This document shows positions 21,409 to 33,349 of a DNA stretch of 64,000 nucleotides, piece by piece. The stretch lies in NCBI GenBank assembly GCA_005406025.1, contig BGZK01000004.1, forward strand, positions 558,001-622,000. Reading direction: 5' to 3'. The notes under the pieces are model-generated. The model did not search any database, was not told the DNA's origin, and saw only the letters and a list, made by a program, of their open reading frames with translations. The translations under genes were made by a program, and so were the position numbers. How positions within the stretch are numbered: the first letter of the stretch is position 1; the number at the start of each line of letters is the position of its first letter. Source of the stretch: Eumeta japonica (Eukaryota; Arthropoda; Insecta; Lepidoptera; Psychidae).

Positions 21409-24400
21409 ATTTGATCATAATAACTTATAGTTACTAAAATGAGATGATTACTTAATTGTAATTGGGATTAGACTTGGATAAAATGCAATTTATATGAAAA
21501 GAAATATATATTTGAAGAGTGCAATTATTCTGAAAAATGTATGACTACGCGACGGCCATTCTGCAACAATCGTAAATTTGAAATTGAGTATATTTTGAGA
21601 GTCGCGCGCTATTTATCGATATTTCATGGCATCTACAGATATTTTTTAGAGATAAATGGATACAATTTTTTTATTGAAATTAATGTCTTAATTAATGTCT
21701 TAGTGTATACCGGTCATTATTAAAATTATTATTATTTTAATAAGATATTATCTCAAGTTAAATTAATTAAATAGGTATAATAATTGTTTAGAAGTTTTCA
21801 TGTATTAAAAAAAAGGGAATTATTAAATAATGAACACACATCAATTAAGAAAAGTAGATTTCGTAATCATGGTTGGATCAGTGATTATTTAATTTATATC
21901 ACTAATCATGTATTGTCATGTTTTATTAGTTTTTATCTAGAAAGTGAAGCTAGCGCAAAATATAAAATTATTTTAATGTTTTTTATATTTTGAAGTCTTA
22001 TCCATTTTATTTAATTATATCTCAGTTGACAACATTATAACATCAACATTTATTTATTTATTAAAAAAAAAATAAAGGTACATGTATTTTATATGGTATA
22101 ACTTATATTTATGATTTTATATAAAAAAAATCAGCTTATCCTAAAAGGTATTATCATTTAATGTTTTAATTTGTACTACTTTCGAATAAAAGTAACCACA
22201 TACTTTTGTGGAAAAAATTGAATTCAAATAGTCACTGATTTGTTTTAAAACGGATAATTCAAGAGCGCCAATTGACGATATTTGAAAATTTTCACTCATC
22301 AATTTTTTAGTCGATTTTATTTCCTTCAAATGTTAACAAATTGAAGGCACACAATTTTTTTCAGTGATATACTTTATATGTTTTTATAACAAATATCTTC
22401 TAATTTTAAAAGGTAGTATCTGCTAAATGACGTCAATTATATCATTTTTAAAACGATATAGTCTACAAACAATGTAGTAATAATAAGTTAGTCTATTCCG
22501 TGACTTGACTTGCTGTTGAAACATTGACACTGTTCCTATTGTATTCGTTGTTTTTCCCTTATTTAGTACTATTTCATTATGATTCTTATATTCATACCGA
22601 CCCTTATTTGTTTACTGAATTTCAATTCTGTATTAACTGTTTACTCTTGCCATTCAGTACTTGATTTATAAGCGCTTGAATTATGTCCCCCAATCGGAAT
22701 TTTCTGTAGCAAATTCGAGAACAAATCGGCCAAAGTGTAGTATAAGTTGTTTAAATTCATGAAGGAAAATAACAATTCTAATGTAGCCGAAAAGCTTAAT
22801 TGTCTTGTGAATTTGTGGAACAAACTATATGTGTATGGTGCCCTTCAGCGCGACATTTAATACTGATACTAGTATTGTCACAGTTTGAGGTTTCCTCGTT
22901 TTTCTTGTAAAATTGTGAAAATTCCTTTGAAGTCTTATAGGTCTTTCTTTTCTTTCTTTATTGTTTCTTTTTTTATATTCATTTATTCTCTTTTACTATT
23001 CTTACTTTTAAGAGTTTTAAGTCTTAATGATTTGGAATAGAAAAGTCTAAAAATTATTTTTTATTTTGGTCTATTAGAAAAATGGAAATATTGTCAATTC
23101 ACAGAATAAAACGGGAGGTACCAGTGACGTCTTTGGATCAATTTCAGTTTTTCTCGTAATTTTATGAAAACTTCTTTCAAGTTGTGTACGTATTTAAGAT
23201 CAGGATATGAATGCTTATAAACGGTTTTCTTATTTTTGCCAATTAAAAAAATTTTTAAATAAAGTCAATTTAGTGACTATTTTTGTTAAAGCTGAAATTA
23301 TGCATTAGGATTCATCTAAAAATTTGTAGTTTAAGACCCGACTGCGGCAAGTCTTACTTCGTCGATCTGTTTTTTGATTCAAAATACGGTTATTGGAGAT
23401 GATTATTGACATGAGAATGTATCTTCCGGGTCGCTTATAAAAATATGGCCGCGAGTATATTTTATTAATTTGTTTTACAAAATAATTTGTCGTTCTTAAA
23501 ATAAATTTCAATTTATTTCACAGAGAGATTTCGTAAGCACCTTTCGGCAAGCAGTTGTGTTCATAACGTATCCTCATAAAGTGTATAAATTGTATTTGAT
23601 TTGGAAAACAGTGGAACATAATATTTTTGCAGTCGGATATTAGGTCATAGTTTCTGGACGAATTTATACGTATCATCTATACAAGTAGACGACATTATTC
23701 ATGTCGAAAAGTGGTTAGTCGATTTTCATTCTATTTCCTTTGGATATTGTTTTTATAAAGGAATGGTATAAATTATCTCTAAAAACAGTGGGCGAGGAGC
23801 ACGTTGGAAGTTTAAATCGATGAAACATCATGATTTGTTTAAAATACGGTCTGATTTATGGGAAATCTACTTAATAAAATATGAAAATACAGGTATTTGT
23901 CGTCATTCCTTTTAGTTTTGTAGTAAATAATTAAATGAAATAATTTGTAAGAAATTCCAAAGAATGTATTTATTTTGGGTGAAGCCATTTATATAAAAAA
24001 TGTGTGGAGACGATTAAATAAATTTTAGTTTAAAAATGTGAAGTGTTAAAGTAAAATATGATCAAAGAGGTGTCCATGAATTATAGACAATAATTAAACA
24101 TGGGGGAAATTCAAATGTGTTTCTGGTTTTTTATAGCAGTGTGCAAGGCTCCATTCATTTTCTGCATATACTTTTCTTACTCTTTAAATAAACAACTCCC
24201 AAATGCGAAAGATTTCACTTGTTTATCTCTTGTCACTTTTCAATATATTGTATTGTCATATTTAATTTTTTTTTATAAACATTCACATTTACTTTATTTA
24301 TATTTATTATCATACCTCTTTTATCAAACGATACGTCAATTTTAGCCACCTTCTATTATTGTTGTGGCGCAATAATTCTTTCGTTCTGCCCTGAGCTCAT

Positions 24401-25250
24401 TTGTATAATGGCACAATAAATCCATTGTATCAGTCATTAGGCATTTCAATTATTCTTCTGGATTTACTAAGGTTCTCACAGGCTCTCACCTTAATTATCT
24501 GATTTTCACCATCCTTCTTTATCTCTGAAGACACTCATATCCAGTATCTTTTTCTGCTTCCACGGTCTTTATTGTTTCAGACTTGGAACTTCACCTGTAG
24601 GGCCATACTCTCCCACGATCCTCCTTTTTTAACTTTTAGTGATTTGGACCTTTTTGAAAATGTTTTATATGAATATTGGCGCCCTCTGTGGACTGCGCTG
24701 TTAATGTTGAACTTGTTTTGAACGCGTCTGTGATAGTCTATGATTGAATATATTAACTTTTAATACATTTTATATCCTAGTTTTTACAAAGAATTTATGA
24801 AATGAAGTCAAAATTTTATATGTAATACTTTTTATGTCAATTTAATTTTTATATGATTAAAATCAACAGTTGATTGCGCATTGTACAGATCAAAAGGTTT
24901 ATTCAAATTAAATGAAGAGTAAACATAAAAATGCTGACTTTTTTCTGTGTTCACAACGTGACATTCCATTGGAACCATGTTTTGGGGCTCAAAATGAAAA
25001 GCGGTTGTTTCTCTAGATTTCGTAATGGCGGATGGGATAATATTAGCTTATAATTTTATTGTAAAGTCCAAATTTAATGTAGAAACCGCTAAATTTTATA
25101 CAATTTTGATTAATGTTTTTTGTTGCTATGAAGAAAAATCAATTAAAATATACGGTTATTTTTAATGTCTACTTTCGTTGTTTATATAATGTTAATAAAA
25201 TCTAATTTTAAATTAATAAAGTTTTTTTTAATACTCCTTTTTTAGGCAAC
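21409..25250. other. AT-rich intergenic DNA downstream of DSTYK
   Basis: About 3.8 kb without a convincing gene. Open frames are short and rich in Phe, Ile, Tyr and Asn, as expected of AT-rich noncoding DNA. Two loosely similar segments near 22890 and 23140 (both with ttttct-gtaa-tt-tgaaaa) suggest an old duplication. Confidence 0.5.
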
Positions 25251-25253
25251 TTA

Positions 25254-25970
25254 ATATATATGTATGTCGGATGTCGAGCTTCGGCGATGTTTTTATGTTA
25301 GGTAGTTATTTTTATTTTGAGGTGTTGTAAGGCGTTCACTCATTGTTTGCATTATTTCCATTAAGAATTCCGGTGGCACACCATTAAAGGAACTATTAGA
25401 ACTCACCTTGGATATCCTAAAGCTGAGGATGGCGTGTGGTGCAATCCCACTTCTGATGTCGGATGTCGAGTTCCGGCGATGTTTTTAAGATTTGCAGCAT
25501 TGGTGACATTCCCTAGTGGGACGTCCACATTGCTGCGTGTGTTGTTATCCACGGCGCGCTCTTGTGGTCCTTTGATACATCTGGTCACCTCGAGTGCTCA
25601 CGCCGAAGTGGCAGCAGGGCACGCGCTGGATCCTTTTATAGGGTGACACAAACAACCGTCGGAAGCGATCGGCTCCACCGAAGATGTTTGATTGGACGTT
25701 CGCTGGGTAAGCTGCTCGTATGCGTAAACATCGCTCGGGTATCGTCGGGCGTCATCGGGCCTCATCGGGCTCGCGGAGATGTCTCCAGATGGCACAGACA
25801 GCGTTCGAGTATTTTCGGTCCCGGGCTAACGGGTTGAAACGCGTCGCATGTAATGAATACCTATCGGTCAGGTTTAGAGAAGCAAATCACAAGTCGAATT
25901 ACGTAGCAATCAAAAGCGGATGTAATTGCGATCATGTATTAATCAATAATAACCAAAATTGACAATCTAT
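25254..25970. repeat. GC-rich probable transposon remnant
   Basis: The GC-rich block stands out from AT-rich surroundings. A 30-bp phrase (cggatgtcgag...ggcgatgttttta) occurs at 25267 and 25459. Open frames on both strands overlap and none resembles a known protein. The downstream part (ccgggctaacgggttgaa, cctatcggtcaggttta) is typical of moth interspersed repeats I remember, but I cannot name the family. Confidence 0.45.
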
Positions 25971-26152
25971 TTCTTAAACAGCAACTTAAAATCGGACACG
26001 CGGATGATTATATATATGTATATATATAAATGGATCGCCAAAATGTATGTACGCACATCATTTCCGAACGACTGCACCAAATTGGATAATTCTTTCTTCT
26101 TGGTGTTCGTTATTATGAGGACAAGGTTTGTATGAAGGATAAGAACACTTTC

Positions 26153-26610
26153 TGTCTGTTTGTCCGTGGTATCTTCTAAACGGCTGAACAGATCACGATG
26201 CGACTTTCACTGGAAGGTAGAAGAGCTTACTGGGCTACAATTAAGATACTGTTTATCGTCATATTTTTTTAAGATTCCTCTTTGAATATAAACCCTTAGA
26301 AATAGCATAATCTATTAGAAGTGAAGGAAAAGTGAAATCGCAATGGAGATCAGAACCAAAAGCGGAATCAAATCAAATCAAATCGGATTAAATCGAGACG
26401 ACCTTTTGTATTTATCTGTCTGTCTTTTTGTCCGGGGTATCTTCTACTTTCACTGGGAGGTAGAAGAGCTTACTTGGCTGCATTTACGTACTTTTTATCG
26501 ATTTATTTTTAGGGTGCCTGTGTAAAACCTAAACCCTTAAAAATGGGATAATTTATTGGAATTGAATCAAAATGGACCACAATCGAGATCGGGAACAAAA
26601 CCGCTATCGG
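26153..26610 (+). repeat. Direct duplication of about 200 bp, 265 bp apart
   Basis: The segment starting tctgtctgtttgtccgtggtatcttct at 26153 recurs at about 26418 (tctgtctttttgtccggggtatcttct). Both are followed by actttcactgg(g/a)aggtagaagagcttac, then aaacccttaaaaat and finally a 6-bp-periodic tail (26338-26405 and 26570-26660). This is a single repeat unit present twice in tandem. Confidence 0.8.
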
Positions 26611-26904
26611 GATTTGACCGAAACGAAATCAAGGACGTGGAGCGAAATTACGTTGGACACAGCGTCTTCATTTCCAAATAACGGGTCAAAAATGAACGTA
26701 AAGACCAGATCAACATTTTAAGTGTGAACGGGATTTTCCATGTTTTATTTGTAATGCCTACTAATGTGTCCCCAGCTTCGACCATGCATTTACATTATTG
26801 ATCTGAACTTCTACATCGATTCTAAAACTTTATTTACTCATATAAATCTAAACGTTCATCAAGTATTATTAGCTTTATTTTATGTTCATAAAAACCCTGG
26901 CTTC

Positions 26905-27070
26905 GTTGAAATCGGAACTGCAGTTGGTAGCGGAATCGTGAAAATTGGACGGACGGAGAGTAAAATCGAGAACGGGGCCAGGTGCATAATCGAAAGCGAG
27001 ACCCGAACCAAAATTGAGAACGAGACGGGTCAAAAACGAGTGCGGGGACAGGATAAAAATCAAGTGTAAC
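26905..27070 (+). repeat. Degenerate 6-bp-periodic tract
   Basis: Hexamer-like words (aatcgg, gaaccg, aaaatt, gagaac, gagacg) run for about 165 bp. It belongs to the same loose class as 1380-1530 and 63130-63270. Confidence 0.55.
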
Positions 27071-27469
27071 GGTATTGAAATTGTTATCGGTCGATACAAA
27101 AGAAGAAAAAAATATTTAATGTCCATGCTGGTGCAGCTGTGGGCATTAACTATACGGCCAAGTCACTTTTAAGAACAACGTCTGCCGTAGCTGGATGAAT
27201 ATATAAATATAGATTCATCCATTAAGAGTCTCAAGTCTCGATGGTTTTTGATGGTTTTTGGTTTTGTTTTAGATACTGATATTGGTCCCATCAGTTCCGA
27301 AGCTTTTGCAGTTTAAATTATTGGAATTTATTTAAGAACACGAATTTTATAAATGTTAAATTTTCATAGCCGGAAGTGTTCTATGTATTAGTCTAAATTA
27401 CGGTCCATACATCAACTGCTAGTGAAGTTTGTAATATCAAAAAATATTTATTCACATGATATAACTACA

Positions 27470-27790
27470 CAACGATTTTCGGATTTTTTTACCTTTACTT
27501 GTGCTGTGAGACCTTTCTTGCAAAACTTCATGTTTCCAGGTCAACGGCAAGTACCGCATAGGTTTTGATTTACTTGCGAGTTCCAAAATATAAGGCTTAT
27601 TGATAGTATTTTGGCCGTATTTTTATTACATTTAATTAAAAGCTTTGTTTCGCAGCTTCAAGGGACCCCAGAACCTAAGTGATAGGTTTTTATTTTGACT
27701 TGATAGGTACCTTCACGCGTCTCAGAGAAAAAAGGTTTTGATAGGCAAATAGACGAACGACGAAGATACCTTATAAGGGTTCTTTTTTTC
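27470..27790 (-). repeat. Interspersed repeat related to 58239-59179, inverted
   Basis: Read on the minus strand it contains tacggccaaaata, ctcgcaagtaaatcaaaac, gacctg and catgaa(g/a)ttt, in the same order as at 58430-58540 on the plus strand. It is a partial relative of the 941-bp TIR element. Confidence 0.7.
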
Positions 27791-27834
27791 TTTGGAGGTA
27801 GGTACTTAACCGTAAAAACAGAATAACAAAAAGT

Positions 27835-28050
27835 TCAATACAGGATGGAATCGATCATGTATCTTTACGCAAATATTTATGATCTTTTCCTTTTTTAGAA
27901 TAACTTTGCTTAAGTAACTATAAAAAAAATATGTTATTGAAAATATGCTCATAAATAATATAAAATAATACGGAGAAAACCCTACGAAATGCTCGGCCAG
28001 ACGGCGCCCCGAGTTCACCGTCCGGGCACGTGACGAACGGGCTATGCAAT
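27835..28050 (-). repeat. Interspersed repeat, minus-strand copy
   Basis: On the minus strand this holds gcaaagttattctaaaaaag followed by gaaaagatcataaatatttg and gatcgattccat. The same order occurs on the plus strand at 28655-28725. The outer part is GC-rich (ggcgccccgagttcaccgt). Confidence 0.7.
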
Positions 28051-28459
28051 GTATTATTTTTAAATAATATATCACATTTATCTAATCACTTGTCTACAAA
28101 TGACACTTGATGTCAGTGATGTAAAGGTGGCCGTAGGTATTATTAGATTAGTCTGATTTTCCACGTGTTCCACTTACCTGTAAGCAAACGAGGCAAACTA
28201 AGTTAAATTATCGCGTAAATGATTAACAACACGCAATATTACTCGTGGACTCGCAGGGCAGGCTCTCAGGATAAATAAATTTCGCTATAAAGTTTTAGAG
28301 TCACAGCGATCTCACCTTTGCAAACTTTCCAACAATAAATCATATTTGCGTATTCGATAGCAGTGAAAGACATTGTTATTAAACACTTCAATATTAATTG
28401 CTCATAATTTTAGTTTCAAAAACGTCAATATTGTAAGCGTAATACTTTATAACAAAATA

Positions 28460-29110
28460 CCTAAACCACTAAAGCTGCGTGTCCGGTCGTTAACCGCGCG
28501 GGGACGAGCGGACTCGTGGCGGACTTCTAGATACTGACTGCCGGCGCTCGCCGCGTTCGAGCCTCGGTTGACGGGGTGGGTGAGTTTGTGCGCATGCATC
28601 GCTTGCGTTCTGAGCTATTTTTCTTAGAAACGGCTACCACAATGACTGGTTTCTTTAGCAAAGTTGTTCTAAAAAAGGAGGAGATTATGAATATTTGTGA
28701 AAAGACGTATGATCGATTCCATACTAATATTAGTAGTTTTAATTTTTTAACTAAATCAACGGCTTGGAGTGTGAAAAATTCGAGATCTTTTTGTTTGAAA
28801 CGTGTTGGCTTCCTCTACCGCTTCTGCCCACTCCTATGCGAATTATAGTCTTATTGTTGTATACGAACGAAGTGCAAAAACGTAATGTCATCGAAGACGT
28901 ATGCCTATGTTATTTTTTTTATCGAATATGGAGCACAAGTTCAACACACTTGATGATAGTTTATCGGGATCGTTATCGCCAGCGCCTTTATCGTCGTGCC
29001 GAATTTCCGCCGGCGATTGATCCGTCCGCCGGTGTTAAACGTAGCGAATTTTGCTTTTAGAATCGAAAAAGGCGATCGGTTGACAAGACGAGCCTGACTG
29101 CTTGCAGAAC
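28460..29110 (+). repeat. GC-edged interspersed repeat, plus-strand copy
   Basis: It opens with a GC-rich block (aaagctgcgtgtccggtcgt, then gaccgccg-like sequence). At 28655-28725 it carries gcaaagttgttctaaaaaag and gatcgattccat, shared with 27835-28050 in inverted orientation. It closes with a second GC-rich block near 28970-29090. The open frames at 28576 and 28764 follow the repeat and are not convincing genes. Confidence 0.5.
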
Positions 29111-29219
29111 CTGTCATTCTGAGAAAACAATCGAATTAACACCATGTGGTGATTCGATTATCGATATGCGATAATTCCTTTCAGATTAGTATCGCAGTTT
29201 CGAAAAATGTGAATGTGGT

Positions 29220-30400
29220 TATTTTACATTGAACAATTGATTATTGGTGATTAAGCCGATGGGACGGGTAGACCGGAAGAAAGAAGAATAACTGGCGTAG
29301 ATTTAGTTCGGGTGAAAAATAAAATGGCGAAGTCGAAGGCGTTTTTGGTCTACACCGACATAGCCCGATGTTTGATGCTGTATTTGGGTGTTCATCTGTT
29401 TGGTACAGTACGAGTGTAGGCGTGTCGTTCGTTATAGACGAGTATCGTAGGGTGCATTGCAATAGAGAACCGCCTTTTATATAATTTTTCTAATCTTCTC
29501 TAGTCTTTTCTAGTCTCTAGCACAGTTAGTTTTTTGGACTTCTTTGTTGTGTATCCGTTTGCTTAAGCGATAGATGGTAGAGCAACGTAAGCTTCGAGGT
29601 CGGGTATAAGCCAATTTTAGTTCTGAACTTTAAAAGATGGCTTCTCAAGTTTTTACTTTTCTGTTGTTTAGAACAATAAATAAATATAAAAAAATCTGAT
29701 GTTCCCTGCCAGCTTCTCAGGCTTACGAGTACGTTTGAGGTTCGACAACGCGAGCCGGATGGGCAAGTTTTTTTGGTCTCAATGTTGTTGTTACCAGGCG
29801 CCGCGCGCAATGTCAGGGAGAGACACGCGTTGTTCGTTAGATGCGAAAAAGCATAGTTCAGGATAATGTATGCGATGTGATCATCCGAGCCTGAAAGAAT
29901 ATGTTCACATCGGCGTTCCTTTTCATCAGAACCTAACAATGTATGATGCAGCCGCCGCTATCCAAGGATTCGTAATATATCTTCTGGAATGATCTTTTAG
30001 AATAGCCGTGATAGTCTAGAGGCCCAGGTTTTTATGGAAATGGACATGCTTAATGTACTAAGATGCATCTGTGTGTTCGCACGAAACAGTTACGAAACCG
30101 GAGCTGATGTATCTTGCATTGGTACATGTTGGAGATCGCTCCAGCATAGTTATAAATAAGCACACAAGGCCAAGATAAGTTCTGTAGAACGGGACTTTGT
30201 TGTGAAATGACATCTCGCTCTGTAGAAGGAGCATAAATAGGCGGCTGTTCTGTCCTGGACACGTCTTATGTGGAAGCCGAGCTTTCATCCAGACTTACCG
30301 TGAGATTTTGAACTTGGTTTTAAATACAAGGGATTTGATCGAGGAGTTACAGGAGAGAGATTCCAGTCCGACCGTCGTGAATAAATTTGAATAACTGCGT
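29220..30400. repeat. Probable transposon-derived region, possibly an LTR remnant near 30000-30400
   Basis: A 137-codon antisense frame (29526-29939) contains phrases such as SLRSWQGTSDFF that I associate with recurrent lepidopteran repeats rather than genes. At 30230 there is a TATA-type word (gcataaatagg) followed about 150 bp later by gtgaataaattt, which could be promoter and polyadenylation signals of a solo LTR. No paired LTR or gag/pol was found. Confidence 0.3.
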
Positions 30401-32420
30401 TCTTTTCGTAAAACAATCCTAAAGAAAAGTTAGGATAGTTTTATTAAAAATATAGTGACAGACATAATTTCAATAATAGAGATAAAAATAAACAGTATAT
30501 ATATTAGACGAGTGTGTAAGGTGATAAATTCATTGAGGGAGCTTGGTATGCAAATATTCAATAAGTTCCGGAGAATATACAAAATTTGCCCTTATATAAT
30601 TTAACTCTTTGTAGATAGGGTATTCTACAGTTTCAGAATATTTAAAGGATAATAATTGGATATAATCAGCTCGATTTCCTACAGATTATTTAATTATCGT
30701 TTATTTTTTGCAATTTTTTTTATATATGATTGTAACTGTGCAGAATTTTGGTTGGATATAAGCTACCCTTAAATTTCTTGCTCGTTCCTCATCACGAATT
30801 ACCTACACATTACGAACGAGTTTAAATTTTAAAAAAGTGTTAAAACTTTAAATCACTACATTCTCAAAACGTTATGACTTATTTCAAGTTTTCTTTTAAA
30901 ATGAAACTTAAGAACTAAAGATATTTTGAATTTGAAGTATTGTGAGGTTATTTTTAACCACTATGTATTCATAATAGATTTTAGAATATTCGAATTAGTA
31001 TTAGGTGATAGATGTCACCAATTACCAGAATGGCAAGCATTGTCAGATCATTGACATCGAGAACCATCAAAAAGAATTTGTAAAAATATACGTTAGTAAG
31101 TTACTTAGGTTTTGCGGAAAGCTGGTTTTCCGTGGTTGGGTTTTTTTAAATACAATTGGGTTTTATTTATTATTTATTATTATTACAAACATTGGGTTTT
31201 ATAAATACATAAATTTTTACTTGATATTAAAGATTTTCGTTAAAAAATTAAATCGTTCCCGCGTGACCTGCTCGTTCACGGTGCTAAATTGTTCATTGAG
31301 ATTTTTGAATGCGTCTCTTAATTCGGTTTTATGTTTTTAATCACCTTCAAAATATGATAAGCGATGCCTGTAAATAAAGAAATTGTAGTTTAACAATATT
31401 TATGATCGTAGACGCCGTTTTGGTGGGATCTTTTGCCCGTCTTTATTGCGGTTCTGTGTATAAATTGTGTTGTAATAAAATCCACATGCGTGCTGACATA
31501 GAGGCTAGTTTTTAGATTGTTATTAGAAAAATATCAAAATAAAGAATAAAATAGTAGAGAATTACTAGAGAAATAAAATCACTTAGAATATTTAATGCAT
31601 TTTTAAAGAGCTATCTCACCACCCTACACGAGGGTGCTTGAAAAAAATTCAACATTCAATTGTTCGAATGGAGTTATTTATGTATAAATAGGTAAATACA
31701 AAACAATTTACTACCCTCCACGTATTTGTTTGTGAAATGATCTACTTCCTTTGTTTAATATAATAGCTTTTGACAAGGTTTAGTGGGATCAATAAAAAAA
31801 AATTGCAAAGTTAATTTTCCTCCTCATCTTCGACGTAGACTCGAAGCCTTTATTTAGAAGCCTCTGTGCGTCATACTTCACGCTCCTTACGTCTGCGATC
31901 TACAATCGTTGTATACTCAATCCAATCTTTAGCACCTAGAATTCATATTTGTCACACATCATTCCCTATGCATTTTTACACATTATTATGCCACGTTGGC
32001 TGGAAGCGTCATTATAATGTGGGTTTTTTCCAATGCTGCTAATATTAAATTTTAAATACCATAAGCATCGCACATAATTAGGGCAAACAACATCTAATGA
32101 CGTATCTGTACGCGTTCGCAGCTGACGTAGTGTGACAAGATTCAAAAATTATATGCAATAGTTAGTAGATTGTCCTGTGAATACAAAGATAAAATACAAA
32201 TAAGTAATTATATGAGCACTCCGCTAAGAAAACAGAATAAACAGTTCTTATTAAAACACTACACATATGTTTTCTGACAAACACAATGAAAACTCGAATA
32301 ACGAAAAGCAGAGAAAAATATTGTACTCATAACGCGGACAATGTCCTAAAAATTTTGTCAAATGCTTAATTCTCTGTTGACCTTATTCGTCGTACCCATT
32401 CCGTGATGAGCTTTTCAAAA
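30400..32420. other. AT-rich intergenic DNA, nothing recognised
   Basis: About 2 kb without convincing coding, RNA or repeat structure. The open frame 31005-31340 is Ile/Tyr/Phe-rich with no domain resemblance. Confidence 0.45.
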
Positions 32421-32426
32421 TCATTT

Positions 32427-32630
32427 AGAGAGCGGCGGTGGCTCGGTAGTGGAAACCGCCGCTTATGGATCGAGAGGTACAGGGTTTGGTTCTGATAATG
32501 GGCGAATCGACCGATGAGCTTTTGACTCAAATCAGATGAATCTATTCGGCTTTGCGTCTGGGAGTGTTAAGCTGCCGGTTCCGGTCTTTGTCGCCGCATT
32601 GCGGATTGCGGTCGTCGGCGGCCTCCGAAG
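32427..32630 (+). repeat. tRNA-derived SINE, copy 1
   Basis: The head ggtggctcggtagtgga is A-box-like, and gggtttggttctgat is B-box-like. It is followed by gcgaatcgaccgatgagctt and ttgact, which is also found on the minus strand at 60125-60175. It is a degenerate RNA polymerase III type SINE. Confidence 0.65.
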
Positions 32631-33059
32631 TATAAAGAAAATCGTTGGAGGATACAGGCACGACAAAGTTTAGAGTTTTTAAAGTATCTAGGGTTTAATC
32701 TTATAATTTGGAATCCAAAAACTATTTTATTAGGTTTATTACAGAAAACTAAAGAAATCGGTCTAAATTTCATAGCGCAATTCATTAACGAGTACAAATA
32801 TCATTCAAATGCATATTTCTATCTATTCTGTTTCAGATGGAAATTTTCAAATTTATAAAGAATTATTAAACTCAGTAAAATGACGAAATTCACTTTGTTT
32901 CTTTCTCTAGTGGGAAATTTTAAATGCAGAAGTCTGCCTCTGACCTTGCTTTATAATAATTTTATAAGCCCGATATTCCTTTAATCAAACATGTAACACC
33001 AGCTCCGCCCGTGTGAATATACAACGAACCCCTCTCTTTCGTATGGGTCTATGAAACTG

Positions 33060-33340
33060 TCACTCATTATCCTAATTTCAGTCCCGTTCCTTCTTATGAT
33101 GCTGATCTCCATCTACGTATTAATTCCAGTTCAGTTCTCGAATTCCACCCGGTTCTGCCTTCGATTCAATGCCAACCAGAACAACTCATGTTCCCGCACC
33201 AAAAATAAGCGTACTATTAAATTCTTTAGTTGTCTTATAATGTGAAGATTTCGCTTACTCTCTTACCTAATTCGAATTCAATCTTGCTCATCATTCGAAT
33301 CCCTAATCGGTGTTTATTTTGATCTTCGCTTGGACATTGA
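33060..33340 (-). repeat. Degenerate 6-bp-periodic tract, minus orientation
   Basis: On the minus strand the words are of the gaatcg / gaactg / ggaacg type, forming a diverged hexameric tract. The plus-strand open frame 33051-33245 is a by-product. Confidence 0.45.
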
Positions 33341-33349
33341 TCATATTAA

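Noticed and set aside
29526..29939. 137-codon minus-strand frame as a gene
   Set aside because: No domain; the phrases look like a recurrent moth repeat, and there is no promoter or splice context.
31005..31340. 111-codon plus-strand frame as a gene
   Set aside because: AT-driven composition, no domain, no supporting exons.
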